From RUG11237 sp964450185 (GTDB lineage: Bacteria; Bacillota; Clostridia; Lachnospirales; Lachnospiraceae): a DNA stretch of 37,837 nucleotides. The notes below the pieces were generated by a model, which made no database searches, had not been told where the DNA came from, and saw only the letters and a list, made by a program, of their open reading frames with translations. Shown in pieces: positions 22,312 through 31,098 of the stretch (position 1 is its first letter; each line of letters opens with the position of its first letter). The position numbers were made by a program, and so were the translations under genes. The stretch spans positions 1-37,837 of the forward strand of contig CAYVCL010000025.1 in NCBI GenBank assembly GCA_964450185.1. The letters run 5' to 3'.

Positions 22312-23193
22312 GTGAAAGAGAAGAAACGTGTTTGGTTACTTGCATATTTTGTAATTTTAAGTATTTTTGCAATTTTGATTTTATCTTTACAGGAGGATAT
22401 GCTTCTTGCCGGCAGGTACTCCTGGGTGCAGGAGAATTTAAATGAGGAGGATGGGTATCGAGATAATACAGTGAGCGAGGGAGTACTTGCGTATGCCGTC
22501 GAACATAAGTTAGAGGGGGCGAAAATGGCAGAACTAATCACTAAGTGCTATTTTTATGAACAGAGTCATGGAGAAGCCATTGAGGGATTAAAAGCCATAA
22601 AAAATTTAGATAAGGATAAGAATGTCAGTTATATTCAAAAGGAATATAAAACTGCTTATGAAACTTTGCTTGCCAGCAATCAGGCTGTGTGGTCTGATGT
22701 GAAATATTTTCCGGTGCCGTTATCCAGCCGTGATGAGGATTTGACCGTAAATTATGAAAATTCGTGGAAATTTGAACGAACCTTTGGAGGAAAACGATAT
22801 CATGAAGGCTGCGATATTATGGCTAGTGAAAATACAAGAGGAGTTTACCCGATTATCAGCATGTGCGATGGAGTTGTGGAAAAGAAAGGCTGGCTGCCAA
22901 AGGGTGGCTATCGCCTTGGAATCCGTGGAAACAGTGGTGCTTACTTTTATTATGCACATCTGGAATCCTATGCTGATATTGAAGAGGGAGATTTCGTAAA
23001 AGCAGGGCAACTGCTGGGATTTATGGGAGATAGCGGTTATGGAGAGGAAGGAACTACAGGGCAATTCGCTGTTCATCTCCATGTGGGGATCTATATTAGA
23101 ACAGAACATAATGAAGAATTGAGCGTGAATCCTTATCCGATATTGAAATATTTAGAGAACCGACGCCTGACAATGGATTTTGGTTTGAAATAA
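22312..23193 (+). CDS. Membrane-anchored M23 family metallopeptidase
   Basis: This 293-residue protein has an N-terminal anchor helix (about 5-26), a ~110-residue linker and a C-terminal LytM/M23 endopeptidase domain. Zinc-site motifs are visible: HEGCDIMA (first His and Asp near 165-169), YAHLESY (His) and VHLHVGIYI (the HxH pair). G-rich turns IRGNSGAYF and LGFMGDSGYG lie between them, so the enzyme looks active and should cut peptide cross-bridges outside the cell. I chose GTG 22312, nine bases after GAGGAG; a TTG at 22306 is too close to it. It is divergent from ylbJ, so a role in sporulation (as for SpoIIQ-like M23 proteins) is possible but not shown. Confidence 0.88.
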   Translation: MKEKKRVWLLAYFVILSIFAILILSLQEDMLLAGRYSWVQENLNEEDGYRDNTVSEGVLAYAVEHKLEGAKMAELITKCYFYEQSHGEAIEGLKAIKNLDKDKNVSYIQKEYKTAYETLLASNQAVWSDVKYFPVPLSSRDEDLTVNYENSWKFERTFGGKRYHEGCDIMASENTRGVYPIISMCDGVVEKKGWLPKGGYRLGIRGNSGAYFYYAHLESYADIEEGDFVKAGQLLGFMGDSGYGEEGTTGQFAVHLHVGIYIRTEHNEELSVNPYPILKYLENRRLTMDFGLK

Positions 23194-23251
23194 AGAAGTA
23201 ATAAATATCACAAAAATTTTAGAAAATTAATAGGCACTAAGGAAAGAAGTG

Positions 23252-23260
23252 TGGTATAAT
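23252..23260 (+). promoter_or_regulatory. Extended -10 promoter of the alarmone synthetase gene
   Basis: TGGTATAAT carries a perfect TATAAT (23255-23260) with the TGn extension at 23252. No good -35 box is seen. An A/T tract near 23210-23230 could assist. The leader to the ATG is about 80 bases. Confidence 0.6.
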
Positions 23261-23295
23261 TTTACTAGAAAGATTCGTGAAAGCCGAATGGCATG

Positions 23296-23314
23296 CTATG
23301 GCAGGGAGCCATAG
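23296..23314 (+). promoter_or_regulatory. Hairpin in the alarmone synthetase leader
   Basis: CTATGGC-AGGGA-GCCATAG forms a perfect 7-bp stem with a 5-base loop. It lies 17 bases before the ribosome binding site (GGAG, 23334-23337). It may stabilise or modulate the mRNA. I do not recognise a known riboswitch. Confidence 0.45.
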
Positions 23315-23345
23315 ACAAAGAGTGAAAATAATTGGAGTGGTTAAT

Positions 23346-24161
23346 ATGGAAATACAATTATGGAGAGAGATTTTAAATCCGTATGAACTTGCAGTAGAAG
23401 AATTAAAGGTCAAATTTAACCATAATATCAGAGAACATAGAGAACGAGGACTCTATTCTCCTATTGAACAGGTTTTAGGACGTGTAAAAACAGTTACCAG
23501 TATTATAGAGAAAGCATCGAAAAAGAATATACCAATGGACCGGATTGAAGAGGAAATTGAAGATATTGCCGGAATTCGTATTATTTGCCAGTTTGTGGAA
23601 GATATCTATGCCATTGCAGATATGATAAAAGAACGTGACGATATGGAAGTCAAAAGTATCAAAGACTATATTGCCAACCGCAAAGAGAGCGGTTATCAGA
23701 GTTATCATATGATTGTAATGTATAAAATTCAGACACTGCGTGGACCAAAGACCATACCGGTGGAAATTCAGATTCGTACGCTGGCTATGAATTTCTGGGC
23801 AACCATCGAACATTCCCTGCAGTATAAGTATCATGAAAATATGCCGGAATATATTAGGGACAGCCTAACCGGAGCTGCCACAGCGGTAATTGTACTGGAT
23901 AAGGAAATGTCTGCGGTGAGAAGCGAAATTATGGACGCCCAGAATTCATTCCGAATCAAGGCAAACATTGTAGCATCTATTTTAAATACAATGCAGAATT
24001 TATACAAGGTTGCCAATAAGCGTGAACTTGTAAAGATACAGGACGAATTTTACAGGGTATATGAGCAGGATGATTTAGAACAGCTCACAAGGTTTGAGCG
24101 AGAGATTGATTTGATTGCAGAAGGGTATAAGGTACAGGGAATCAAACATGCATTGAATTAA
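23346..24161 (+). CDS. Small alarmone synthetase (GTP pyrophosphokinase, RelQ/YjbM type)
   Basis: This 271-residue RelA/SpoT-type synthetase lacks the HD hydrolase and the TGS/ACT regulatory domains of long Rel proteins, so it is a small alarmone synthetase that makes (p)ppGpp. Key motifs are IEQVLGRVKTVTSIIEKA near 39, EIEDIAGIRIICQFVEDIY with the catalytic Asp near 75, GYQSYHMIVMYKI near 118 and VEIQIRTLAMNFWATIEH near 140. The ATG at 23346 follows TTGGAGTGG. An upstream in-frame ATG at 23277 lies in the structured leader and would add 23 unrelated residues. The following rRNA pseudouridine synthase starts 15 bp downstream. Confidence 0.93.
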   Translation: MEIQLWREILNPYELAVEELKVKFNHNIREHRERGLYSPIEQVLGRVKTVTSIIEKASKKNIPMDRIEEEIEDIAGIRIICQFVEDIYAIADMIKERDDMEVKSIKDYIANRKESGYQSYHMIVMYKIQTLRGPKTIPVEIQIRTLAMNFWATIEHSLQYKYHENMPEYIRDSLTGAATAVIVLDKEMSAVRSEIMDAQNSFRIKANIVASILNTMQNLYKVANKRELVKIQDEFYRVYEQDDLEQLTRFEREIDLIAEGYKVQGIKHALN

Positions 24162-24175
24162 GAGAGGAATCACAT

Positions 24176-24892
24176 ATGCAAATTAGATTAGATAAATTCC
24201 TTGCAGATGCCAAAGTAGGAAGTCGAAGTGAGGTAAAAGAATACATAAAAAAAGGACGTATTCGCATTAATGACGAGATTGCGCGAAAAGCAGAAACGAA
24301 AATTGATACGGAAAAAGACCAAGTCTGTTTTGACCAGGAAAGAGTCTGGCAAAAAGGATTTGTATATTATATGTTAAATAAGCCGAAAGGCGTGGTAAGT
24401 GCCACCACAGATAACTTGGATAAGACTGTGGTGGAGTTATTACGTAAGGAGAAATATTGGGAGGAACTGTTTCCGGTAGGCAGACTGGATAAAGATACGG
24501 AGGGGTTATTGTTGCTTACCAATGACGGCGTACTGGCACACAATCTGCTTTCGCCGAAGAAACATGTAGATAAGGTGTATTATGCGCTAATCAAAGGATT
24601 TGTTACCGAGGAAGATGTTGCTTCCTTTAAAGAAGGTCTGGACATAGGGGAGAAAAAGAACACTATGCCTTCAGACCTTCATATTTTGAAATCCGGAGAA
24701 ATCTCGGAAATTGAAGTTACCATCTGCGAAGGTAAATTTCATCAGGTAAAGCGAATGTTTCAGGCAGTATCCAAGGAAGTGATATATTTAAAAAGGATTT
24801 CCATGGGCAAACTGGAACTGGACAAAACCCTTCAGCCGGGTGAATACAGACCTTTGACAGAAGAAGAAATCGCATTGTTGAAAACAAGATAA
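24176..24892 (+). CDS. rsuA: RsuA-family 16S rRNA pseudouridine synthase
   Basis: This 238-residue enzyme has an N-terminal S4 RNA-binding domain (QIRLDKFLADAKVGSRSEVKE, 2-50). The RsuA catalytic domain follows: YMLNKPKGVVSATTD near 64, FPVGRLDKDTEGLLLLTNDG with the catalytic Asp near 103, and CEGKFHQVKRMFQAVSK near 183. RsuA-type enzymes act mostly on U516 of 16S rRNA or on 23S sites, so the exact target is inferred. GAGAGGAATC precedes the ATG. It lies directly after the alarmone synthetase, probably in the same transcript. Confidence 0.9.
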   Translation: MQIRLDKFLADAKVGSRSEVKEYIKKGRIRINDEIARKAETKIDTEKDQVCFDQERVWQKGFVYYMLNKPKGVVSATTDNLDKTVVELLRKEKYWEELFPVGRLDKDTEGLLLLTNDGVLAHNLLSPKKHVDKVYYALIKGFVTEEDVASFKEGLDIGEKKNTMPSDLHILKSGEISEIEVTICEGKFHQVKRMFQAVSKEVIYLKRISMGKLELDKTLQPGEYRPLTEEEIALLKTR

Positions 24893-24917
24893 AAATGGAT
24901 AGCAGAGGATATCAGTT

Positions 24918-26852
24918 ATGAATAAAGGATTTTTACCAATTAGCCGCCAAGAGATGGAGGCGCAGGGAATCAGTCAGCTTGATTTTGTATATATTATAGG
25001 AGATGCCTATGTGGACCATGCATCTTTCGGACATGCCATTATTAGCAGAATTTTAGAGGCACACGGATATACCGTTGGAATTATCTCACAGCCGGATTGG
25101 AAAAGCAAAGAAAGCATTGCAGAATTTGGAGAACCAAGACTGGGCTTCCTGATAAGTGCAGGTAACATGGACTCTATGGTAAATCATTATTCGGTTTCGA
25201 AAAAACGACGTGAAGTGGATGCATTTACTCCGGGCGGCGTTATGGGAAAAAGACCGGATTATGCCACCGTAGTATATTCCAATTTGATTCGACAGACTTA
25301 TAAGAAAACACCGATTATTATTGGCGGAATTGAGGCGTCTTTGAGAAGACTAGCGCACTATGACTACTGGTCAAATTCGCTGAAACGTTCTGTGTTGCTG
25401 GATTCCGGAGCAGATTTGCTAATTTATGGTATGGGCGAAAAGCCGATTGTAGAAATTGCAGATGCGTTAAACAGCGGAATTGATATTAAGGATATTACTT
25501 TTGTGGATGGGACCGTGTACAAGACAAGCAGTTTAGAGAGCGTATACGATGCCATCACCTTGCCGTCTTATACAGAGTTAAAAGCAGACAAAAAGACATA
25601 TGCAGAAAGTTTTTATACCCAGTATTGTAATACAGACCCTTTTGTGGCAAAGCGGTTAGTTGAACCTTACAAGGAAAAACAGTATGTGGTACAGAATCCA
25701 CCGGCAAAACCATTATCTCAAAGCGAAATGGACCATGTGTATTCTCTGCCTTACATGAGAACCTATCATCCGTCCTATGAGGCAGCGGGTGGCGTTCCTG
25801 CCATTGCAGAAGTGAAATTCAGCCTTGTGAGCAACAGAGGTTGTTTTGGAGGCTGTAGTTTTTGTGCATTGACATTCCATCAGGGAAGAATCATTCAGAC
25901 AAGAAGTCACGAGTCCCTTCTTGCGGAAGCAGAAAAAATTGTTTGGGATAAAGATTTTAAAGGATACATTCATGACGTGGGTGGTCCTACGGCAAACTTC
26001 AGACATATGGCATGTAAGAAACAGGCAGAGCATGGTGCCTGTCCAAACAAGCAGTGTCTATATCCTAAGCCATGCAATAACTTGAAAGTAGACCATAAAG
26101 ACTACTTAAAACTGCTGCAGAAGCTGAGAGAACTGCCAAACGTGAAAAAGGTTTTTGTTCGTTCCGGTATTCGTTTTGATTATTTGATGGCAGACAAAGA
26201 TGATGAATTTTTCTATGAATTGTGCAAACATCACGTTAGTGGGCAGTTAAAAGTGGCACCGGAGCATATATCTGACAACGTACTAAAATATATGGGAAAA
26301 CCGGAAAATGCCGTATACGAAGCCTTCCAGAAAAAATATAAGAAAATCAACGAACGTATTGATAAGAAGCAGTATCTGGTACCATACCTTATGTCCTCTC
26401 ATCCGGGTTCTACCATAAAAGAAGCGATAGAGCTGGCAGAGTATTTGAGAGATTTAGGTTATATGCCGGAGCAGGTACAGGATTTCTATCCTACACCGTC
26501 CACGCTTTCAACCTGTATGTACTACACCGGATACGACCCAAGAACCATGAAGCCGGTATACACTCCGAAAAACCCTCATGAAAAGGCAATGCAGAGAGCT
26601 TTGATTCAGTATCGTAATCCGAAAAATTATGAACTGGTAAAAGAAGCGTTAACCATTGCAGGAAGAACGGATTTGATTGGATTTGATAAAAAATGTCTGA
26701 TTCGACCAAGGAACATGGGAAATTCCTATGGAGGAAAAACAAAAGGTGATGGTAAGGAAAATTATCAGAAAAAGAAACAAGTTTCCAATGGCAGAGAAAA
26801 GACTGTGAAAAAGAAGAAAACCATTCGAAATGTTCATAAAAAGAAAAAGTAG
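24918..26852 (+). CDS. YgiQ family radical SAM protein
   Basis: This 644-residue protein has the three-part YgiQ layout: an N-terminal domain with FVYIIGDAYVDHASFGHAII, a radical SAM core with the cluster motif RGCFGGCSFCALTFHQGR (CxxxCxxC, about 306-323), and a C-terminal domain with YPTPSTLSTCMYYTGYDP, ending in a long Lys/Arg-rich tail. A second Cys group (ACPNKQCLYPKPC, ~374-386) is typical of the family. The substrate is not known, but the basic tail suggests nucleic acid contact. AGAGGATATC precedes the ATG. The next gene follows after 10 bp. Confidence 0.93.
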   Translation: MNKGFLPISRQEMEAQGISQLDFVYIIGDAYVDHASFGHAIISRILEAHGYTVGIISQPDWKSKESIAEFGEPRLGFLISAGNMDSMVNHYSVSKKRREVDAFTPGGVMGKRPDYATVVYSNLIRQTYKKTPIIIGGIEASLRRLAHYDYWSNSLKRSVLLDSGADLLIYGMGEKPIVEIADALNSGIDIKDITFVDGTVYKTSSLESVYDAITLPSYTELKADKKTYAESFYTQYCNTDPFVAKRLVEPYKEKQYVVQNPPAKPLSQSEMDHVYSLPYMRTYHPSYEAAGGVPAIAEVKFSLVSNRGCFGGCSFCALTFHQGRIIQTRSHESLLAEAEKIVWDKDFKGYIHDVGGPTANFRHMACKKQAEHGACPNKQCLYPKPCNNLKVDHKDYLKLLQKLRELPNVKKVFVRSGIRFDYLMADKDDEFFYELCKHHVSGQLKVAPEHISDNVLKYMGKPENAVYEAFQKKYKKINERIDKKQYLVPYLMSSHPGSTIKEAIELAEYLRDLGYMPEQVQDFYPTPSTLSTCMYYTGYDPRTMKPVYTPKNPHEKAMQRALIQYRNPKNYELVKEALTIAGRTDLIGFDKKCLIRPRNMGNSYGGKTKGDGKENYQKKKQVSNGREKTVKKKKTIRNVHKKKK

Positions 26853-26861
26853 GTGTGAAGT

Positions 26862-27626
26862 ATGAAAATAGCAGTTGTAACCGGAGCATCATCCGGAATG
26901 GGAAAAGAATTTGTGATTGCCATAGATAAAAATTATGGAGCAGTACTAGATGAAATCTGGGTTCTGGCAAGGAGAAAAGAACGTCTGGAAGAATTACAGA
27001 GTAAAGTCAAAACAAAGCTTCGCATTTTTGCAGTAGATTTATTGCAGGAAGAAAGCTATGAAGAATACTTAGACAGCTTGAAAAAGTATAAACCAACCGT
27101 AGGGATTTTGGTAAACTCCTCAGGTTTTGGAAAAATTGGTGCTTTTTCAGAAGTGACCAGAGAAAATAATTTATCTATGGTTGAACTAAACTGTCATGCG
27201 CTGACAAAGGTTACTTACGATACTTTGCCATATATGAAAAAGGGAGGAAGAATTCTTCAACTGGCATCCAGTGCCGCATTTCTTCCACAGCCTGAGTTTG
27301 CAGTGTATGCAGCCAGCAAGTCTTATGTATTGAGTCTTACAAGGGCATTAAAATATGAATTGATGGACAGAGGAATTTATGTGACCGCTGTTTGTCCGGG
27401 ACCTGTAAAGACAGAATTTTTTGACATTGCAGAAGAAAACAGCCAGATTGCTCTTTATAAGCGGTTAGTGATGGCGAACCCAGTAAAGGTGGTAGAAAAA
27501 GCTCTTGCGGATGCAAAGGCAGGAAAAGTGAAATCCGTGTACGGCATACTGATGCAGGCATTTGAAATCCTTTGCAAGGTAGTACCTCATGAGGTGATTT
27601 TGAAAATAATGACAAAGATAAAATAG
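26862..27626 (+). CDS. Short-chain dehydrogenase/reductase (SDR) family protein
   Basis: This classical SDR of 254 residues has the cofactor motif VTGASSGMGKEF (TGxxxGxG, 6-17), LVNSSGFG (NNAG-like) near 84, a catalytic Ser in LASSAAF near 132 and Tyr/Lys in YAASKSYV near 149. PGPVKTEFF lies near 178. Basic residues after the first beta strand (ARRKERL) suggest NADP preference. The C-terminal region after 200 may be a membrane-associating helix (GILMQAFEILCKVVPHEVIL). The substrate is unknown. It is tightly packed between the YgiQ gene and a small membrane protein. Confidence 0.9.
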   Translation: MKIAVVTGASSGMGKEFVIAIDKNYGAVLDEIWVLARRKERLEELQSKVKTKLRIFAVDLLQEESYEEYLDSLKKYKPTVGILVNSSGFGKIGAFSEVTRENNLSMVELNCHALTKVTYDTLPYMKKGGRILQLASSAAFLPQPEFAVYAASKSYVLSLTRALKYELMDRGIYVTAVCPGPVKTEFFDIAEENSQIALYKRLVMANPVKVVEKALADAKAGKVKSVYGILMQAFEILCKVVPHEVILKIMTKIK

Positions 27627-27637
27627 GGGAGAACATT

Positions 27638-28210
27638 ATGAAAAAAATACCAAAGGGAAATTATGGTTATTTAAAGTCACAGCGGAATATAGAAACGATT
27701 AAGACAATTATTTTATTCGTATTGGTAATAGGAATTTTTCTTGCAGGTTATCTGACTACAAAAACCAAGGCGAACCTGTTTACCGTGGTAGCGGTAGTAT
27801 CTGTTTTACCGGCGGCAAAGCAGATGGCCACAACAATTCTTTTTTATAAATATTCTTCCGGAAGTCAGGAAACTTATGAAAAGATAAAGAATGTAGTGAA
27901 AGATGCAACTGTCGTTTCTGATATTGTCATTACTTCTTATGATAAAATTGGAGAACTTCTCCATGTAGCTATTGTAGGCAAAACAATTATTGCCTACAGC
28001 GAAAAAGAAAAAACAGATGAAAAATATATGGCAGACTATATCAAGGGAATTCTTGATAAGAACGGGTATATGGGAACTTCCGTAAAGATTTTTAAAAACA
28101 AAGAAAATTATCTTGCCAGATTACAGGAATTACAGAAAAATCTAGGCGGAGAGAGAAATACAGAGCAGGAACAAAAAATGGCAGATGTAATCAAAGCCAT
28201 ATCCATTTAA
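27638..28210 (+). CDS. Small membrane protein of unknown function
   Basis: I do not recognise a named family. The 190-residue product has two membrane helices close to the N-terminus (about 22-42 and 48-70) with a basic N-terminal tail, and a ~120-residue soluble C-terminal domain of mixed alpha/beta pattern (VVSDIVITSYDKIGELLHVAIVG). It starts 11 bp after the SDR gene with a GGGGAG ribosome binding site and is 42 bp before the next gene, so it is part of the same run of genes. No signal peptide cleavage site is apparent. Confidence 0.7.
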   Translation: MKKIPKGNYGYLKSQRNIETIKTIILFVLVIGIFLAGYLTTKTKANLFTVVAVVSVLPAAKQMATTILFYKYSSGSQETYEKIKNVVKDATVVSDIVITSYDKIGELLHVAIVGKTIIAYSEKEKTDEKYMADYIKGILDKNGYMGTSVKIFKNKENYLARLQELQKNLGGERNTEQEQKMADVIKAISI

Positions 28211-28252
28211 CCGGACAGAAAACAAAGAAATGGTTTAGTTGAGGTTAGATTT

Positions 28253-29230
28253 ATGAAAGAAATTATCGTAAAGGAAAATGAAGCAAATCAGAGATTAGAT
28301 AAGCTTCTGGCAAAATATCTGAATAAAGCGCCGAAAAGCTTCATATATAAGATGCTTCGAAAGAAAAACATCAAGCTGAATGAAAAGAAAGCAGATGGAA
28401 GTGAAAAGACAAAAGTAGGCGATTGCGTAAAGATTTTTCTCAGTGATGAAACCTTTGAAAAATTTAGTGAGCCGGTAAAAGTGCCGCCGGTACCTACAGG
28501 AAGAAAACAGGGCAAAAGTTTACATGTTATCTATGAAGATGAACATATTCTTTTGGTAAACAAAGAAAGCGGCATGCTGGTGCAAAAAGCGAACCTTCGG
28601 GATTATTCCTTGAATGATGCTATTTTAGAGTATTTAGCAGAGAAAGGCGAAGTGACAGAGGAAACACTGAAAACCTTTAAGCCTTCTATCTGCAATCGGA
28701 TCGACAGAAACACCAGCGGATTGGTGGCAGCGGGAAAATCCCTGGTCGGTTTACAGGAGTTATCAAAATTATTTAAAGAGCGTACGCTTCATAAATATTA
28801 TCTCTGCTATGTGGCAGGTAACATAAAAGAGCCTACGAAAATTCGGGGCTACTTATGGAAAAACGAAAAAAATAATCAGGTAGAGATATATTCCAAAGAA
28901 CGGGAAGATGCAAAACCGATTGAAACAGAATATCGCCCGATTGCCTGGGGAGAACATACTACGTTGTTAGAAGTAAAACTGATTACGGGTAGAACCCACC
29001 AGATTAGAGCACATCTTGCTTCTATTGGACATCCCATTGTGGGAGATACCAAATATGGAAAAAAGGCAATCAATGATAAGTATAAGAAAGAATGTCACAT
29101 TTCATCCCAGTTACTTCATGCCTACCGCATCGAGTTTCCGCAGATGGATACAAAACTTTCCTATTTATCAGGCAGAGAATTTGTGGCAGAAGTGCCAAAA
29201 GAATTTAAAATTATGGAAAAATACAGGTGA
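28253..29230 (+). CDS. RluA-family 23S rRNA pseudouridine synthase with S4 domain
   Basis: This 325-residue enzyme has an N-terminal S4 domain (NQRLDKLLAKYLNKAPKSFIYKMLRKKNIKLN, 10-41). The RluA/RluC-type catalytic domain follows, with ICNRIDRNTSGLVAAGKS (catalytic Asp near 149), HKYYLCYVAG and GRTHQIRAHLASIGHPIVGDTKYG near 245. It is the third pseudouridine synthase in the window and differs clearly from the one at 12227. The target uridines are not decidable by eye. Its stop overlaps the ribosome binding site of recU, which starts 5 bp downstream. Confidence 0.92.
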   Translation: MKEIIVKENEANQRLDKLLAKYLNKAPKSFIYKMLRKKNIKLNEKKADGSEKTKVGDCVKIFLSDETFEKFSEPVKVPPVPTGRKQGKSLHVIYEDEHILLVNKESGMLVQKANLRDYSLNDAILEYLAEKGEVTEETLKTFKPSICNRIDRNTSGLVAAGKSLVGLQELSKLFKERTLHKYYLCYVAGNIKEPTKIRGYLWKNEKNNQVEIYSKEREDAKPIETEYRPIAWGEHTTLLEVKLITGRTHQIRAHLASIGHPIVGDTKYGKKAINDKYKKECHISSQLLHAYRIEFPQMDTKLSYLSGREFVAEVPKEFKIMEKYR

Positions 29231-29235
29231 GAAAG

Positions 29236-29778
29236 ATGGCAACATGGAGTTCCAGGGGCTTACGAGGTTCCACATTAGAAGAAATGATTAACAGAACCAA
29301 TGAAAAATATCGGGAAGGCAAGCTTGCGTTGATTCAAAAAGTTCCCACGCCGATTACGCCGATTTCCATAGACAAGGCTACCAGACATATTACCTTGGCT
29401 TATTTTGAACAAAAAAGTACCGTGGATTATATCGGGGCGGTGCAGGGAATTCCTGTGTGCTTTGATGCAAAAGAATGTACTACAGATACCTTTCCCATGC
29501 ATAATATACATGAACATCAGTTTGTTTTCATGACAGAGTTTGAAAGACAGGGAGGAATTTCTTTTTTGATTTTGTTCTTTTCTCATAAAAATCTGCTTTA
29601 CTATTTAAAATACGAGAAATTAAAAGAATTTTATGAGCGGATGGAACAGGGCGGAAGAAAAAGCTTTCGGTTAGATGAGCTTAGTCCGGATTATGTGATG
29701 CAGCCTAAAAACGGAATATTGGTTCCGTATCTGGACAGTATGCAGCAGGATTTGGAGGAAAGGGAAGAAACAGCTTGA
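29236..29778 (+). CDS. recU: Holliday junction resolvase RecU
   Basis: RecU cuts Holliday junctions during recombination and repair in Firmicutes, the counterpart of RuvC. The 180-residue protein is of normal length. It shows the N-terminal SSRGLRGSTLEEMINRTNEKY, the active-site region STVDYIGAVQGIPVCFDAKE (Asp, Asp/Glu, Lys of the nuclease site, about residues 60-79) and NIHEHQFVFM, followed by GGISFLILFFS. ATG 29236 follows AGGTGAG within the end of the previous gene; a GTG at 29227 overlaps that site. recU is usually beside a class A penicillin-binding protein gene, but no such gene is here. The -35 box of the his promoter overlaps its stop. Confidence 0.93.
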   Translation: MATWSSRGLRGSTLEEMINRTNEKYREGKLALIQKVPTPITPISIDKATRHITLAYFEQKSTVDYIGAVQGIPVCFDAKECTTDTFPMHNIHEHQFVFMTEFERQGGISFLILFFSHKNLLYYLKYEKLKEFYERMEQGGRKSFRLDELSPDYVMQPKNGILVPYLDSMQQDLEEREETA

Positions 29779-29803
29779 CATCTTTTGCAGTTACCTATAT
29801 AAT
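29775..29803 (+). promoter_or_regulatory. Perfect consensus sigma-A promoter of the his operon
   Basis: TTGACA (29775-29780), a 17-bp spacer and TATAAT (29798-29803) match the housekeeping consensus at all 12 positions. The -35 box overlaps the recU stop codon (TGA, 29776-29778). Confidence 0.85.
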
Positions 29804-29843
29804 TATGGAAGTTTATTATAGTAACAAGTTAATGAATTAGCGA

Positions 29844-29857
29844 TTTAGCGTACTAAA
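29844..29857. promoter_or_regulatory. Small palindrome in the his leader, possible operator
   Basis: TTTAG-CGTA-CTAAA is a 5-bp inverted repeat about 40 bases downstream of the -10 box; just before it a TTAGCG is repeated (ATTAGCGATTTAGCG). It could be a repressor roadblock site. It is too weak for a terminator, and no His-rich leader peptide or T-box was seen. Confidence 0.35.
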
Positions 29858-29882
29858 GTGACCGTATGGAGGATAAGAATAG

Positions 29883-31085
29883 ATGGAAAACAGATTATTG
29901 CATACACCGGAGGGTGTAAGAGATATTTACAATTCAGAGTGTGAACGCAAACAGGTGCTTCAGGACAGATTGTTTGGCATTTTAAAACAGTATGGTTATC
30001 AGGCGATTGAAACACCAACCTTTGAATATTTTGATGTATTTTCCAGAGAAGTGGGAACTACAGCTTCCAAAGAATTGTTTAAATTTTTTGACAGAGAGGG
30101 AAATACACTGGTAATGCGCCCGGACTTTACGCCATCCATTGCACGTTCTGCTGCGAAGTATTATCATGATGAAGATATGCCAATCCGTTTTGGATATATG
30201 GGAAATACATACATTAATCACCACAGCTTACAGGGAAGACTGAAAGAAACTACACAGTTGGGAGCGGAATTAATCGGTGATGACAGCGTAAGTGCGGATG
30301 CTGAAATTGTGGCAATGATGATTCGTTGCCTGAAAACAGCAGGTTTAAAGGAATTTCAGGTAAGTATCGGTCATATTGACTTTTTCAAGGGCTTAATAGA
30401 AGAAGCAAAATTAGAGGAAGAAGTTGAATTTGAATTAAGAGAACTAATTTCCAACAAAAATCACTTTGGTGTGGAAGAATTGCTGGCAGAGCATAACATA
30501 CCGGAAGATGTAAAGACATGTTTGGAAAAGATGCCGGAATTGTTCGGTTCTATTGACGTTTTAAAAGAAGCCAAAAAAATGGTAGGAAATGAAAAGTCAA
30601 AGGCATCCATTGAACGTTTGGAGGCTATTTACAAGGCTTTAAAGGTATATGGCGTGGAAGATTACATTACCTTTGATTTGGGTATGGTAAGCAAATATAA
30701 ATACTATACAGGAGTTATTTTTAAGGCTTATACCTATGGAGTAGGAGAAGCACTGATTACCGGAGGTCGCTACAACAGTCTGTTAAAGCATTTTGGAAAA
30801 GATTCTGCGGCGATTGGTTGTGTATTACTGGTAAATCAGTTAATGGCAGCTCTTTCCAGACAGAAAATTGAAATACCTACCGAAAAGAACACCGTACTTT
30901 TGATTTGTGAGGCTGACAGTGAAACAGAAGCTGTAAAACAGGCAGAAGAACTGCGTTCCACAGGCGAAAAGGTAGCAGTGTTAAGAAGAAATGAAAAATC
31001 CTTAGATGAATGTAAGGAATATGCAGATAGAAACGGTTTTGCAAAGATATTACATTTGGATAAAAATGGTTGCACAGAAATGTAG
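29883..31085 (+). CDS. hisZ: ATP phosphoribosyltransferase regulatory subunit HisZ
   Basis: HisZ is a histidyl-tRNA synthetase-like protein without aminoacylation that activates the short form of HisG, the first enzyme of histidine synthesis. The 400-residue product has class II synthetase features: LLHTPEGVRDIYNSECERKQ at the N-terminus, motif 2-like MRPDFTPSIARSAA and RFGYMGNTYI, and GGRYNSLLKHFGKDSAAIG near 300. The C-terminal ~75 residues form an anticodon-binding-like domain. The next gene encodes a 211-residue HisG, the form that requires HisZ, so the pair fits. GGAGGAT precedes the ATG. Confidence 0.94.
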   Translation: MENRLLHTPEGVRDIYNSECERKQVLQDRLFGILKQYGYQAIETPTFEYFDVFSREVGTTASKELFKFFDREGNTLVMRPDFTPSIARSAAKYYHDEDMPIRFGYMGNTYINHHSLQGRLKETTQLGAELIGDDSVSADAEIVAMMIRCLKTAGLKEFQVSIGHIDFFKGLIEEAKLEEEVEFELRELISNKNHFGVEELLAEHNIPEDVKTCLEKMPELFGSIDVLKEAKKMVGNEKSKASIERLEAIYKALKVYGVEDYITFDLGMVSKYKYYTGVIFKAYTYGVGEALITGGRYNSLLKHFGKDSAAIGCVLLVNQLMAALSRQKIEIPTEKNTVLLICEADSETEAVKQAEELRSTGEKVAVLRRNEKSLDECKEYADRNGFAKILHLDKNGCTEM

Positions 31086-31098
31086 AGGAGAATAGAAC

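Noticed and set aside
29804..29882. A T-box or leader-peptide attenuator for the his operon
   Set aside because: The leader is under 80 bases, with no T-box sequence, no run of His codons and no terminator hairpin.
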